Of a DNA stretch of 64,000 nucleotides, positions 10,519-21,503 are shown piece by piece. Position 1 is the stretch's first letter, and the number at the start of each line of letters is the position of its first letter. Source of the stretch: Pyropia yezoensis. Taxonomy: Eukaryota; Rhodophyta; Bangiophyceae; Bangiales; Bangiaceae. The stretch is taken from NCBI GenBank assembly GCA_009829735.1, contig CM020618.1, forward strand, positions 39,795,030 through 39,859,029. Reading direction: 5' to 3'. The notes under the pieces were generated by a model. The model worked only from the letters and a program-made list of their open reading frames with translations. It did no database searches and had not been told where the DNA came from. Made by a program: the position numbers and the translations under genes.

Positions 10519-11094
10519 TCAATCAACTAGCCCGCTGAGAACGTACAGGCGATTTGACCCGGATAGGACAGACAGGCCAATGGCGGCGTCCCTCAGGCGC
10601 TTAGCACCCACTCGATCGGCAGGCTGTTGGCGCCCAAACAGGGTGGCCAATGCCGCCGCAGGAGCGTCGTTGGTGGTGATCCCGCTCGGCTGACCCGTTG
10701 ACGCTGTGATGGCCCCGCTCAACGCGCTGGCCACCGCCGACAGTCCCAGATCAGCGCATTCAGCCTGCTCGCGCGTAGCTGCTTAATTCTGGGGCGCCAG
10801 AGCCGCAGCAGTTGATCCGGCCGCCGCCAAAGCGGAAACGGCCGACGTAACAGGCGTCACAGCGTCTGCAAAGTTCGCCACGAGATCCGTCCGGCGAGCC
10901 GCCGCCGCATTGAGCGCCTCGTCTGCGGCAGCATATTCGGCCCGAGCGCGGCTGACCTCCTGCGAAAAAAATTCCGCCGTGGACTCCTGGCAGACGTAGT
11001 GCTTAAGCGATAAAAACTTGTGTGGCTTCTTGGTAAAGGACACCCCAGCGGCGGTGATGTTCCGTTTGAACAAGCTGGTGTCCAGAGCGATGGT
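10519..11094 (-). pseudogene. Hypothetical ORF in transposon cargo, one internal stop
   Basis: The minus-strand frame reads QTIALDTSLFKRNITAAG, continues through a helical stretch (FFSQEVSRARAEYAAADEAL), and meets TAA at 10783-10785. Without a frame change it then continues for about 85 codons to 10519. The composition is protein-like. No domain is recognised. A long T-run followed by AG on the minus strand (around 11100-11150) would fit a 3' splice site just upstream, making this an exon of the same minus-strand gene as 10041-10439. Tentative. Confidence 0.3.
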
Positions 11095-11227
11095 CTGCTG
11101 ATCATGCCCAAGACCGCGGCATTAGCGGCAGCCGCAAAAAAAAAACAAAAACGTCAATCAGCCAAAGAAACGTAGCAGACATGTGCAATCAGGCCACAAC
11201 ATAGTGAGTAGGTAACCAGCACGAGAC

Positions 11228-11530
11228 TCACAGCGAGCATCTGGCAGCCAGAATTACGAGCAGCAAACACACACTAAATAGATCTCCCACGACGTACGCC
11301 TTTTTGCACAGGCAGGCCCGATCGCCACAGGGTGCGCCAGTGTAAAACGCATGGCTTGGCAGTAGAGAGGCGGGGCACTGGACCCTGCCGTCCATGAGTA
11401 CACAATTACCAAAATAATGTGTCTTTCCGTGCCGGCCAACCTTCTGGTGACCGCAGGCCCCGCAAGTGGGAACAGCTACGGTTCGAGTGGCGCGAGAGCC
11501 TCGCGCGGCTGATGGGTTTCCGGAATGGGG
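11228..11530 (-). CDS. Cys/His-rich ORF fragment in transposon cargo
   Basis: A minus-strand frame containing CGACGHQKVGRHGKTHYFGNC, which has the spacing of a zinc-binding segment (CxxCGH ... H ... C). Further cysteines follow (GAPCGDRACLC), then a hydrophobic end. The upstream reading is cut by the MITE at 11601-12051. Beyond the MITE, a minus-strand frame with an ATG near 12252 (MTEPPREPFLD...) could be the original 5' exon. No family is recognised. The segments at 10041-12252 may together be one MITE-interrupted gene, but I cannot prove the joins. Confidence 0.3.
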   Translation of the reverse strand, partial: PHSGNPSAARGSRATRTVAVPTCGACGHQKVGRHGKTHYFGNCVLMDGRVQCPASLLPSHAFYTGAPCGDRACLCKKAYVVGDLFSVCLLLVILAARCSL

Positions 11531-11600
11531 TACAATGTCTGAATAGCAAATAGGCACAATGTCACCCCAAAAACAAAACGAAGCGATAAGCATCCTATTA

Positions 11601-12051
11601 TTGCAGTTCTCCCAATTTTGTCCCATGTGGACAAGAGCAAGAGCAAACTGTGTTTGACCAATGATTTGACTCAGATGCTGCCTCTCTGGCCAATGACTGC
11701 TCTGCATGAGGGTCCGTTGTTGTACGAACAGTGTGATCGGGGGTTCTCTCGGGATTTCTGACCACTTCGAGGGTAGAACAAGCACCGGCTGAGCGCTTCG
11801 GACTGTTCTTGACAGAGCTGACCTGAGAGAAAGGGCCAACCGGCGAGATCCGATGAAAAAACAAGAGTGTTTTGACCAACCAGCGTTCGTTGCGAGAGCA
11901 GTTGTGGCCATAGCCAATCATCAGGTTCTTCCGACAGACGTGTTGCAGCACGCCATTGGTAAGCACGCTGCTGCGAGCATGCAATTGGCCCTTGCTCTTG
12001 TACACTTGCTCTTGCTCTTGTCCACATGGGACAAAATTCAGAAAACTGCAA
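11601..12051. mobile_element. CCAAT-rich MITE, copy 1 (TA target site)
   Basis: A 451-bp element with long terminal inverted repeats. The left end begins TTGCAGTTCTCCCAATTTTG and the right end is its reverse complement with a few changes. It is flanked by TA at 11599-11600 and 12052-12053. The inverted region extends about 45 bp, including GACAAGAGCAAGAGCAA. There is no coding capacity. The interior contains several CCAAT/ATTGG pentamers. The same termini bound the element at 43661-44122. TA duplication and size suggest a non-autonomous mariner-type element. Confidence 0.85.
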
Positions 12052-12598
12052 TAGTTAGTGTGAGGCCTCGTGCGAGCAGCCAACGTCAAAATCAAGTCAT
12101 ATGGAAGCTGTTGGAAAAGCTCTGGCATACCTGCAGGAGGAATCCCCGGAGTCCCGTGCCGTGGGGCTGCACCGCCAGTCATCGCCGCTGATGAATCAGC
12201 AGCGGATGTGGGGGTGACGTCAAGGAACGGCTCGCGAGGGGGCTCTGTCATTATCCACGGTACGATAAGGTGTCCTCGACAGGGACGGACCCCGGGAGGA
12301 AGATGGTGCTCTCCACGGTGGGGGGCACAATGTCCCCGCTGACGACGACTGCAGATTTTCGACGCCCGGTCTTCATATTGTTCCACACGAGGCGGCCGAC
12401 AAAGGCTCAATTGCCAGGTTGTTGTACATCTGAAATGAATTCTCGCTTGGAGTACATGCACAATGCTATATGTACCATTCAAGGCCAAATTTGCAGTAAT
12501 ATTCCAGGTGTGGAACAATTTATGGACGTTCGTGCCGCAATCGTTCGAAGTCATAAAGCTATCCTGAATTACTTCATGACATGCTCTTTACTCGACAC

Positions 12599-12623
12599 CA
12601 TCCACTTTTTCCTGGAAGCACAA
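12599..12623 (-). repeat. Right terminal inverted repeat of the 8.5-kb transposon
   Basis: Reverse complement of 4082-4106 apart from two positions. It is followed by TA at 12624-12625 and then by the second part of repeat R. Confidence 0.85.
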
Positions 12624-12928
12624 TACCGGCCATAGCTTGGAGGCAAAGGGAGAAACGTGCCAAAGCGTATTCTGGGTCTCCGTCGACCTCGGTTCCCTTT
12701 ATCGGGCCGCGGCGGGTAGGCGGAGCCCTATATAGTGCTGGGGAGGGGGAACATTGTACTGGAACTGATGTGAATCGAATCTTGGTGGGTGGAGGGGACA
12801 CTGTTCTGTACAAGTGGTTCGTGTTCGCGACTATTTTTGTGCCTGCTGTAAGGCTTCTTCGAATCTCATCGATTTTCCGCAACCCGCCGTACTGCTTCCT
12901 GCAGCCCCATTCCCCTCGCCCCGCCTGG
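12624..12928 (+). repeat. Dispersed repeat R, copy 1, right part
   Basis: Continues the R sequence interrupted at 4081 and matches the reverse complement of 52450-52752. It includes CTATATAG at about 12728, a TATA-like box that is not preserved in the other copy (CAATATCG there). Homology ends near 12928, about 365 bp upstream of the NTPase pseudogene start. The sequence between 12929 and 13293 shows nothing I can name. Confidence 0.8.
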
Positions 12929-13293
12929 CCCGTCAGCGTTCCCTTCTTCGGTGTTTTGCGGCAGCTGCTGTGGGGTGAACCTAGATGCCTTGAAGGGCGT
13001 GCCGGGCAAGACCCGTTAAGGCAGAGCGTCCAGTCACTTCTCCGGCACCGACGCAGGCGGCTGTGCGTATCCAGCGGCGGCCCTCGCTTGTTTCGCCGTC
13101 CGCTTCCATCCACCCCTGCCCGGTATGTCCCGTTGAGAACCACCTCTGTGTGTACCCATCTACTGCCGCAGCCGCCCACCGGGCTGACCCTGTCCCCGTC
13201 ACTTGCTTTGCTGCGCATTCGTGACACTCCTGGCGCCAGCCGGTGAGAACCGCGGTGTCGACGGCGAGGCAGCTCCTTCGGTCTCATCCAGTC

Positions 13294-15697
13294 ATGGCGT
13301 TTGCCTTCTTGGCAGTCGCTCGCTCTCTCGTCTCGTCCATTGGCGTTTCTACCACATCAATGGAGCGACCAGGGAGCTTTGGTGGGCGGCCTCATCGCAG
13401 AGCTCCGCTTGTTACGCGGTCTATGCGCGTCGCTGCTGGTGTGTATCCGTGTGTATCGAGCGGCAACCACAGCGGGAGCCTTCGTCGCGCCCTGGTGCCA
13501 ACCATGGGGTGGGAGCGACCCGGTGCTGAAGGTGGCGGCTGGGACGATCTGACTCAGCCGGGCGCTGCAGGGCCAGACGGGCCCGTTGATCAGGAGCTGC
13601 ACGAGGCGCTGCTGGAGGCGCACAGGAATGGCGCGGACAAGGAGGTCGAGCTCACAAAGGCCCAGTCCCAGCTGGACGACCAACTGGACATGCCGTTCCC
13701 GGCCAGCCAGTCGGCTGCGGAGGTGGCATTCTTTATGATGAAGCTCGAGGAGCTCAAGAGCAGAAGGGACAACCTGAAGAGCACGGTGGACAACCTGAAG
13801 ATCAAGAGGGACAACCTGAAGAGCACGGTGGACAACCTGAAGATCAAGAGGGACAAGCTGAAGATCGAGAGGCAGAGGGAGTTGGTGGCAACTAGGCCCA
13901 TGCGGACGCTTCTGCGGAGATCCGGGCGCTTTGCGGAGCACGTTGTGGAGCGGTCACCTACACTGACGCTGCAGGCAAAGCCTCCCCATGACCCAGCTGG
14001 ACCTGAGTCGCCCATCGACCTCGACCTGCTCATCGCCAGCGCGTGGCACTACTTTACTTTGGGAACCGCGTTGGCGGCTCCCGGCAATGTGGGTCAGCAG
14101 GCGGAAGATGCAGTGAAGGAGCAGACCCAAGGGAATGCGGGCGCCGTGGAACCTACGATCTTCAGACGCTCAGACGTGCGTCACGTGGGGCTGGTCGGGG
14201 CGAGCAGCGGCATGGGCAAGACCCACCTGGGTTTGGAGGCCTGGCACAACCGTGACAAGCTGGATCAACCTCGCTTTGCACGGGCGGCCGCTGCTGCGGG
14301 TGTACCTCGGGTGACGTGGGCCCACGTCTGATCTGCAGCCCGGGACATGCGGGTGTGCTGCATCAACTTTAACGGCAAGTGTGCCTGGAGTGAAGTGGAC
14401 CAGGCGATCGTGGAGCTGAGCCCCTGGTACGAGGCGACGTTTGTCGACGGCGCTCAACAGGGTCCAGGTGCCCAGACCGAGTCGCCGCGCGCCGTCCATG
14501 GCGATCCGTTACCACCCGCCTGGAGTGTCGCTGACGCGCACAAGCTGCCGCTGTTCCTGCGTGTGTTGTGGGGCTTGCTGCCTCAAGCCGACGTGTCGTT
14601 TGCCTCGTTTACCCTGATGGCGCTCACGCGGCTGCGTCTCGGCCACATCACAGCCGCGGCCATCATTGCTGAAGCGCAGGAGGCGCTGTCGGCGTGTTGT
14701 CATGCGATCATTGTTGACGAGCTCACTCTGGTGTCGATGCATTCTGGTGACCGGCAGCTGGCCGAGCTCTACCGCCACATCATCTGCACATTTACGTCGT
14801 CGGCGGTGAAAGCAAGGGTGCTCTTCCTGTCGCTGTCCTTCCTGTTCGTCAATGCCGAGATCAACAAGCAGCGAGTGTTGCGCCCTTTGTCGCATGGCGG
14901 GCTACCGCCCCAGACCGACAAGCTGTCCACCTCAGGCACCGGAGGGGAGGGCTCCCCGTGGAACCTGGTCGTGGTCGGCCAGCTGTCGCGGAGGAGTATA
15001 TTAGACATCAGGGACAAGCTGCTGCCGGTTGTTTCCAGGCGGGTCATCTACACACCGCGGTCGGTCGACGGGACCAACTTTGCAAATCCAGAAGACGTTG
15101 CCGGCGCGTTAGCAAGCCTCAGCGGAGGCCACATGCGCTCTTATGCGTATTTACGGGACAGGCCGTACAGCTGCTCAGCGAACATCAAGCTGTGGAACGT
15201 GGTAGAGGACGCCTTCCAGGCGATCGGCATGACCACATCCGTCTTCAAGCTGCTGTGTCATCTGGTATTCTTTCCTGAGCTCCTGGTGGCTGGGCTGCTA
15301 CCGTGCACCGTTTGAGGGAAGGCGCGATTGCACATTGTCGGGGGGGGTACCCCTCCTGTGGACTACTCGGTGACGTTCGATGATGCTGTCTCGTGCAACC
15401 TGCTGTACGGCAGCCCCAACTCATTTGGGGTGTACAAAGACCCATCCCTGCCTCCTGCGATGTTTATGGGGCTTGCAACAGAGTGGGAGGACGTCATTGC
15501 GGAGCTGGAGGCGGTGGACTACAAGGTGAGCCCCGTGGTGCGCAACATATTATGTGTGTGCTCCCGGCTGCTGTGTGCGGCTGACGTAGCCGACCCTGGC
15601 CGTGGCTGGGAGGTGACCTGCTACTGGGCCGAGGTGATGATGAGCCACGTGCGGCACGGAGCCGAAACGTTTCTGATGGGTTCGCCTGGAGTGAGCG
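13294..15697 (+). pseudogene. Crinkler/RHS-like P-loop NTPase (decayed, 3' truncated)
   Basis: The start is placed at ATG 13294 (GTCATGG). The N-terminus is followed by a charged coiled-coil with two 14-residue repeats (RDNLKSTVDNLKIK, about 13770-13860). Next come a Walker A motif GASSGMGKTH (about residue 302), a Walker B-like AIIVDELTLV (about residue 470) and, near the end, LSGGHMRSYAYL, resembling the GGH motif of Crinkler/RHS-type NTPases. Two in-frame TGA codons (14329-14331, 15313-15315) interrupt one continuous frame, and both could derive from CGA. At 15697 the gene stops abruptly at a gypsy fragment, so its end, where such proteins often carry a nuclease, is missing. The family call rests on motif pattern and order. 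Confidence 0.55.
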
Positions 15698-18600
15698 GTC
15701 TCACAGTCGAAGCCTGTTTGCTCTGTGAGGGAATGGTTTACTGCTACCCTGCGTTTAGCCCGTAAAGTCACGTTGCCCCCCAACTCGGTGGCGCACGTTG
15801 ACGTTGTAACTGATTATACGGGGACCGGGCTGGTGCACCCTCACCCCCGTCTTGCCCGCAAGCACCAAGTGCATGTCACCATTGGCACGATGGACTCCAA
15901 AGCCGGAGTCCCGTGGAGGATCCAGGTGATGAATCTGAGCTCTTCGCCCAAGTACTTCAAGTCGGGAGCCAAGTTTGGCTATATCGACCAACAAGAGGGA
16001 CCGGTAGTAGCGGTCACCCTCAATGCGGGCGCAAGTAGCGACCCGAAGTCCGGAAAGGAGAAGCATCAAGCCAAGTCGGCCGTCTCTCCTCGGCCCCATG
16101 TGAACATGGAGGGTGTCCCACCCAGGTTGAGGGTTCAAGTTGAACGTCTCCTGGACCAATATCACAAGTTGTGGGATGGCCAATTGGGACTCATGAGAGC
16201 CACCCAACACCGGATCGAGTTGAAGCCCGGTGCACCCCCTATACGCCAACAACCGTATAGGGGAGGACCCCGTTCCAGGGCCATCGTTAAGGAGCAAGTC
16301 GCTCGCATGGAGGCCCTCGGTGTGATCGAGGCCAGTAACGCCGAGTGGGCGAGTCCGGTGGTTATCGTCCCCAAAGTTGATGGGACCCCACGGTTCTGTA
16401 TCGACTGCCGTAAGCTCAACGAGAGCACGGTGAAGGACAGTTAGCCCCTACCTAGGATGGACGACTGTCTGGACTCTCTGGGGGAGGCAAACGTGTTCTC
16501 TACCCTTAACTGTAACGCGGGGTACTGGCAAATTCCCATTGCCCCGGAAGACAGGCATAAAGCTACCTTTACCTGTCACTGTGGTACCTACCAGTGCAAG
16601 CGACTACCGTTTGGACTGTGTAACGCGCCGGCAACTTTCCAGCGCGCTATGGACATGATTCTGGCCGGAGTACGGTGGCAGATCTGTCTCGTGTACCTAG
16701 ACGATATCATCGTGTTCTCCCGAAGTCCGGAGGAACACATTGGCCATCTTGGCCAGGTGCTCAAGCTACTTGCTGACGCCGGTGTGTCACTGAAGGCGAG
16801 TAAGTGCCACCTCTTAACTCAAGAGGTGGAGTACTTGGGACATGTTGTCCGTCCGGGGCGTCTCAGTGTCAACGAGAAAAACTTGAGGGCCATCCGTAAG
16901 GCTCAGAACCCCCGGACACAGATCCAGATGAGGAGCTTCCTCGGGATGTGTGACGTGTACCGGCGTTTCACCAAGGGCGTCGCCAAGGTGGCGAAGCCAC
17001 TGAATGAGCTAGTTAGCTCGACGCTACCGAAGAGCCTGCCTTCCCCAAGTCGGGTGGAGCTGAAATCCTTCGAGATTCTTCGGGACCTTCTGCTGAAGCC
17101 CCCTATCCTGGCTATTCTCAGGTTGGGAGGCCACTACATCCTGGACTTGGAAGCTAGCTACGACCAACTTGGTTTTGTGTTGCTTCAGCAGCAGCCGGAC
17201 AAGGAGTACTTGCCGGTGGGATACTTCAGCAGGGGGCTGAACTCGGCTGAGAAGAAGTACGGAGTCACCGAGCTGGAAGGACTCGCAGTGGTGTGGGCGG
17301 TGACGTCACTTCGTCACTACCTAGAGGGTGAGAAATTCCTCATCCGCTGTGACCACGGCGCGTTGCAGTTCATCTTCAAGACGAATTGCACGACCACCCG
17401 TCTCAATAGGTGGAGGGTGCGACTGGCACCCTTCAACTTTGATATTGAGTACCGACCTGGCAGGCAACATGCCCTTGCCGACGGCCTTTCTCGGGTACCT
17501 ACCGAGGGGCTGGACACTCACTCAGTCGATGAGGACATCCCCATCGTGGGGGTAGTCACGCGCTCGGGTCAGGCGTTGAACCCCGAGGCGCCAGGGAACA
17601 AGAATTACTTGCCCCTGTCCCTGGACGAGGTGGTGAAGGCCCAGGCCGAGGACCCGTTCTGCAAGTCGCAGAGGGATACGCTGGATGCGATGGCGGAGAC
17701 GCGGTTCTTTATCGGAGACGATGGCCTCCTCTTGAGGAGGGGGGTATTCCAGGGGACCGAACAACTTGTCGTCCCCGCATCCCTCAAGGACAGTATCCCT
17801 GAGAGGATGCATAACGCTCCCACAGGTGGACACCTGGTGTCTAGTAAGCTGTACCGGACCCTGAGGACCAGGTACAACTGGCCGTCCATGGTGGTGGACA
17901 TCTACAGTTGGGTGGCTGCCTGCACAAGTTGTGCGCAGAATTGTCTGATGGAACGGCGGCCTAGTACGGCCATGTTACTGTTCCCGGCCAAGGAGCCCTT
18001 TGCCGCGTTGGCGATGGACACCCTTGGGCCACTACCAGTGACCGAGGAGGGCAACCAGTACCTCCTGGTCATCTGCGATCGCTTCACGAAACTTACGCGA
18101 GCGATCCCACTGGCAGAGATCACGGCCATGTCGGTCGTGTCAGCCTTCCTAGATCACTGGGTTGCCGCGTATGGCATTCCGGATAGTACACTATCGGACA
18201 ATGGACCGCAATTTGCGTCTGTACTGTTTCAGGGAGTGCTGGATATGTTGGGGGTGCGGGCAAACAATGCCACCCCCTACCACCCACAAACTAATGGTCA
18301 GGTGGAGCGCTTTAACAAAACTATTGTTAGGCAGCTGCGCCACTATGTGAGTGAGCACGTGAAAACATGGGACCAATACATTTGTATTCTTACCACTGCC
18401 TACAATTCGCAGGTTCACTCATCTACCGGGGAAGTACCCCTCGCTTTTGTGACCCCCCGTCGCGTGCGGTCTATTGCCGTGCGGCGGCCGCTCCCAACTA
18501 GGTATGATGGTGGCAGGACGCCTACTCCTACTGAGAGTAAGGCGGAGTTCGCTGCTAGGCTTGAAAACCTCATCCCTAAAGTCAGGGCTGAGATGGACAA

Positions 18601-19108
18601 AGCACAAAAGCGCTACAAGCGTACCTTTGACAAAAAGGTGCGCAACGCCAAGCATGTCCCCGAGCAGAGTGACTGGGTATTGGTCCACTCACACACCCCA
18701 ACTGGGGGTAAGTTGGTAGTCCAGACGAAGGGGCCGTACCAGGTCCTTCGTACTGATGGGCGGCGCTTCACCATCGAAAGTGACGATGGGGTCCGCACCG
18801 TAAATGGACAGGACTTGGTCAAAGTTGCACCACCGCCTGCAGGTGACCCAGCTTGGGCGCGTGCTTTGGAAGCGTGGCGCCTCCTCTCACTGCCTGCGGC
18901 CAAACAGGGCCCGCAGGAGTACGTGTTCGATAAGTTCATCGACCACGGATGGGATGAGGACACTGACCGCCTCATGTTGAGGGTGCGTTCGTTTGGCAAC
19001 AAAGCCAAGGATGATACGTGGGAGTATGTGGAGGACCTTCCCGCTGGGAAGGTCCGGGCGTACTGTGCCCGGAATGAGATAGACCCTAACAGCTCTCCCT
19101 CAACGTGA
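15698..19108 (+). pseudogene. Family A pol (RT-RNase H-integrase-chromodomain), copy 2
   Basis: Encodes reverse transcriptase (LPFGLCNAPATFQ, YLDDIIVF), RNase H (DLEASYDQLGFVLL ... GRQHALADGLSR), an integrase with an H-C zinc region (AACTSCAQNC) and D,D,E core (LAMDTLGPLP; LSDNGPQFAS; HPQTNGQVERFNK), and a C-terminal chromodomain-like segment (YVFDKFIDHGW ... KDDTWEYVEDLP). This makes it a chromovirus. The frame is single and long except for TAG at 16442-16444, just before PLPRMDDCL, where the family has Tyr (as in element B, VYPIPRMDD). The same stop is present in copy 3. No protease or gag precedes it. Confidence 0.9.
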
Positions 19109-19219
19109 GGGAAGGCCGAGCAACAGTGCCAAAAGAGTGCTTCAAGTCGAAGTGGTACGCAGAGTGGCTTTTATCTACAGCCCTATCCCTCACACTCTCA
19201 CAACAAAGGCAGCTGCCAA

Positions 19220-21166
19220 CTAGGCATGCATGCTAGACTCTCCAACCCCACGGCCCTCGCCCTCACGTGGAGGCGAGCGGCGAGACCCCCAGCGATAACG
19301 CTCCCCACCAGTCGGGGGGGCCGGCGGCTCCAAGTCGGACCCGTCGCGCCCCTCACGGTCGCCCAAGTGGCGACGACCGCGGATGCTCTTCTGCTTAGTC
19401 TTGCGCGCAAGTTGGCGACGCAGACGCCGGACCGACTCCGACTCTGACGGAGTCGAGGACTCCGAGAAGGAATAAGACAACTCGTCTTCCGACACGGAGG
19501 GAGAGCGCCGCGAGTGACGGCGACGACGGCGAGGAGGCGAGTATGCCCGGCTCGCACGACGTTTGCCACGCCCAAGTGGGGCTGGCTGGGGCATAATAGC
19601 CCCAATGCGAGCCAACTCGGCCGTCATAAACTTTTCCACCGACTCGCAACTCGCGGTCGCCACTGCCGTACGAACGCGCTCCTCAAGTTGAGGAGTCTCG
19701 GAATTTTGAAGGGTTGCGGTCGACGCGGCCAACCAGGAAATGGTGCGCACCAACGTGGTGATCATCATCTCTGAGGTTAGAGGCGTGGGCGGTAACACTA
19801 ACTTGGGGTATAGCGTCAGGAAAGTGGCCCCCAAGTTGGGGGACACCGGGGTGAACGACTCAACGGCCACGCTAATCGGGATGTCCCCGTGCGGCTGGTA
19901 GGGGACAGGAGGAAGCGGAGGGGCACGCCGAGGTGGCCGGACCCGGGTGTAACTGCGACCCCGACTTGGGCCCCCCGCAGTGTGTTGAGTCACATGGTCA
20001 TCATGTAAGGGCACGGCCATAATAACTATGGCCTTGTCCGGGGGTGCCGCAGTGTGGCGATCCACCCCCGGGGCATACGGGTAGTCCCCGATGCCCAACC
20101 CCTCTCGTAGGACCACACGGCCGTCGTGAAGTTCACGAGCGACCTATACGAACTGGCGAAGTGCGCCATCGTCCTTGGGCCCACAAGTGGGGCGGCGCAA
20201 CTTGTGCTCGACGCTCTCCCACTCGATAAACTTGTGGAGGCGGAGCATCTCCTCAAGTAGAGTGAGTTGTCCTGATGAGCACCCCTCAGCAACTTGCTGA
20301 GGGGTGAGCTGTTCCAAACCTCGGATATGCCCGAGGGGGAGATGCCAGAGCATCCCCCGCCGCTGAACACAAGACACCCAGAACGACATGACCTCGAAAA
20401 GCCACTGGGTTGCCAACATGGCAAACACCAGGTGATCAGGGACAGCCGTCAACATGACGGAGCCGAAGTGGTCAAGCAACCGTGGCAGCAACGCCAGGAA
20501 CCCGTAGGGGACCTCAACTTGAGGCCACCACTCGGGCTTCTTCGGATAGTACTGCTCCTTACTGGCAGCAGACTTCTGAGGAAGCTCAAGTTGAGCCGAG
20601 GTCACCAAGTAGGGACCTCGCCGGAAGTCCTTCTCCATCCGCACATCAAAGTGATGAGTGTGCGGATCGGCCTCGTGAAGGTACGGGGGGCGAGTTGCCA
20701 CCGCGTCCCAAGTGAAGGTCGGCAAGTCGCCGGGACCCGGGATAGTACCCCCGCGGTCCACCATGGCCTGGGCCCGCTGCACGTCCTCGACTTTCTCATC
20801 GTCCAGGAAGGCAAACTGGTCCGTCCTGAAGCCGACAGGGAACCCGACCCTACGGGGATGCTTCTCCCGTAGGCCGTCCCATACCCGACCCATCGCTGCG
20901 CCAAGTCGGCCACAGCGAAGAACAGTCAACCCCTCCTCATATAGAGGCCAAGCGGGGTAAAACCACCGCCCCAAGGCCTCATGCGGGACAACTTGTCCCG
21001 CCTCCGGGGGAGATCCCGCCGTCAACCCAAAGCCGGGTGACACGGGAGTCCCATCCCCCGGAGCCATCGCGGAGCCCCCGCCGGAAGTCCCGGCGGGCGC
21101 TGCACCGAAGGAGGTGTTCTCCATACGTTCGTCGAGAGAGTCCGTCTCCACCCCCGGGGTCGCCAT
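19220..21166 (-). pseudogene. Family A antisense ORF, copy 2
   Basis: A minus-strand frame of about 648 codons between pol and the 3' LTR, convergent with pol and separated from it by about 110 bp. The start is ATG 21166 (GCCATGGCG). It has a Gly/Ser/Pro-rich N-terminus, a middle part with EQYYPKKPEWWPQVEV and hydrophobic LVFAMLATQWLFEVM, then a C-terminal Arg/Ser tract (PPRRRRRHSRRSPSVSEDELS) suggesting nucleic-acid binding or nuclear targeting. One TAG at 20144-20146 breaks the frame, where the other copies read through. Known plant gypsy elements with antisense ORFs in this position are a precedent, but I recognise no homologous domain. Confidence 0.65.
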
Positions 21167-21503
21167 GGCTCTGTCCAAGTTGACGAGAGACGCCCTGGCT
21201 ACAGCGGTACGAGGCCCGCCTCGAGTTGAGGGGGACTCGGATCGTGGGTAGACGAGTGGCCTCCCCAGCGTGGGGCGGCCCAGTGGAAGGTAAAGGGGAG
21301 GTGGTGGGATGGTCAAGTGAGAACCGGGGAGAGCAAGCTGCCGAGTGGGCAAGCTTGAGGAGAGGGGCGGTCAACGTGTCCGCCTCCACATCCGCGTTAC
21401 GTACTCCAGGGGGGACAGCAAGTCGCGCCCCCAACGCCGAGACGTGCGTTTACGCACCCCCTCACAGGGCCGACCGGGTCGGTCGGAACTGAGGAGAGGG
21501 GAG

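Larger units (their letters stand above)
4082..12623 (+). mobile_element. 8.5-kb Tc1/mariner-superfamily (IS630 type) transposon with cargo
   Basis: The left end at 4082 reads TTGTGCTTCC then AAAAAGTGGATG. The right end at 12623 is its inverted copy, with about 23 of 25 positions matching. Both ends are flanked by TA (4080-4081 and 12624-12625). The unsplit paralogue of the flanking repeat R shows a single TA at 52751-52752, so the target site and its duplication are directly visible. Inside are a Tc1/IS630-type transposase pseudogene near the left end, a GC-rich stretch with a (GCC)24 tract and a long direct repeat, minus-strand ORFs between 10041 and 12252, and a MITE at 11601-12051. Elements of this superfamily are normally about 1.3-2.5 kb, so roughly 6 kb here is additional DNA. 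Confidence 0.85.

Noticed and set aside
4082..12623. Maverick/Polinton or integrated virus
   Set aside because: No DNA polymerase B, capsid, packaging ATPase or retroviral-type integrase in the cargo; the termini, TA duplication and transposase fit Tc1/mariner.
12720..12735. TATA box in repeat R as a promoter for the NTPase gene
   Set aside because: The TATA sequence is absent from the other R copy and lies more than 550 bp from the chosen start; too weak to call.
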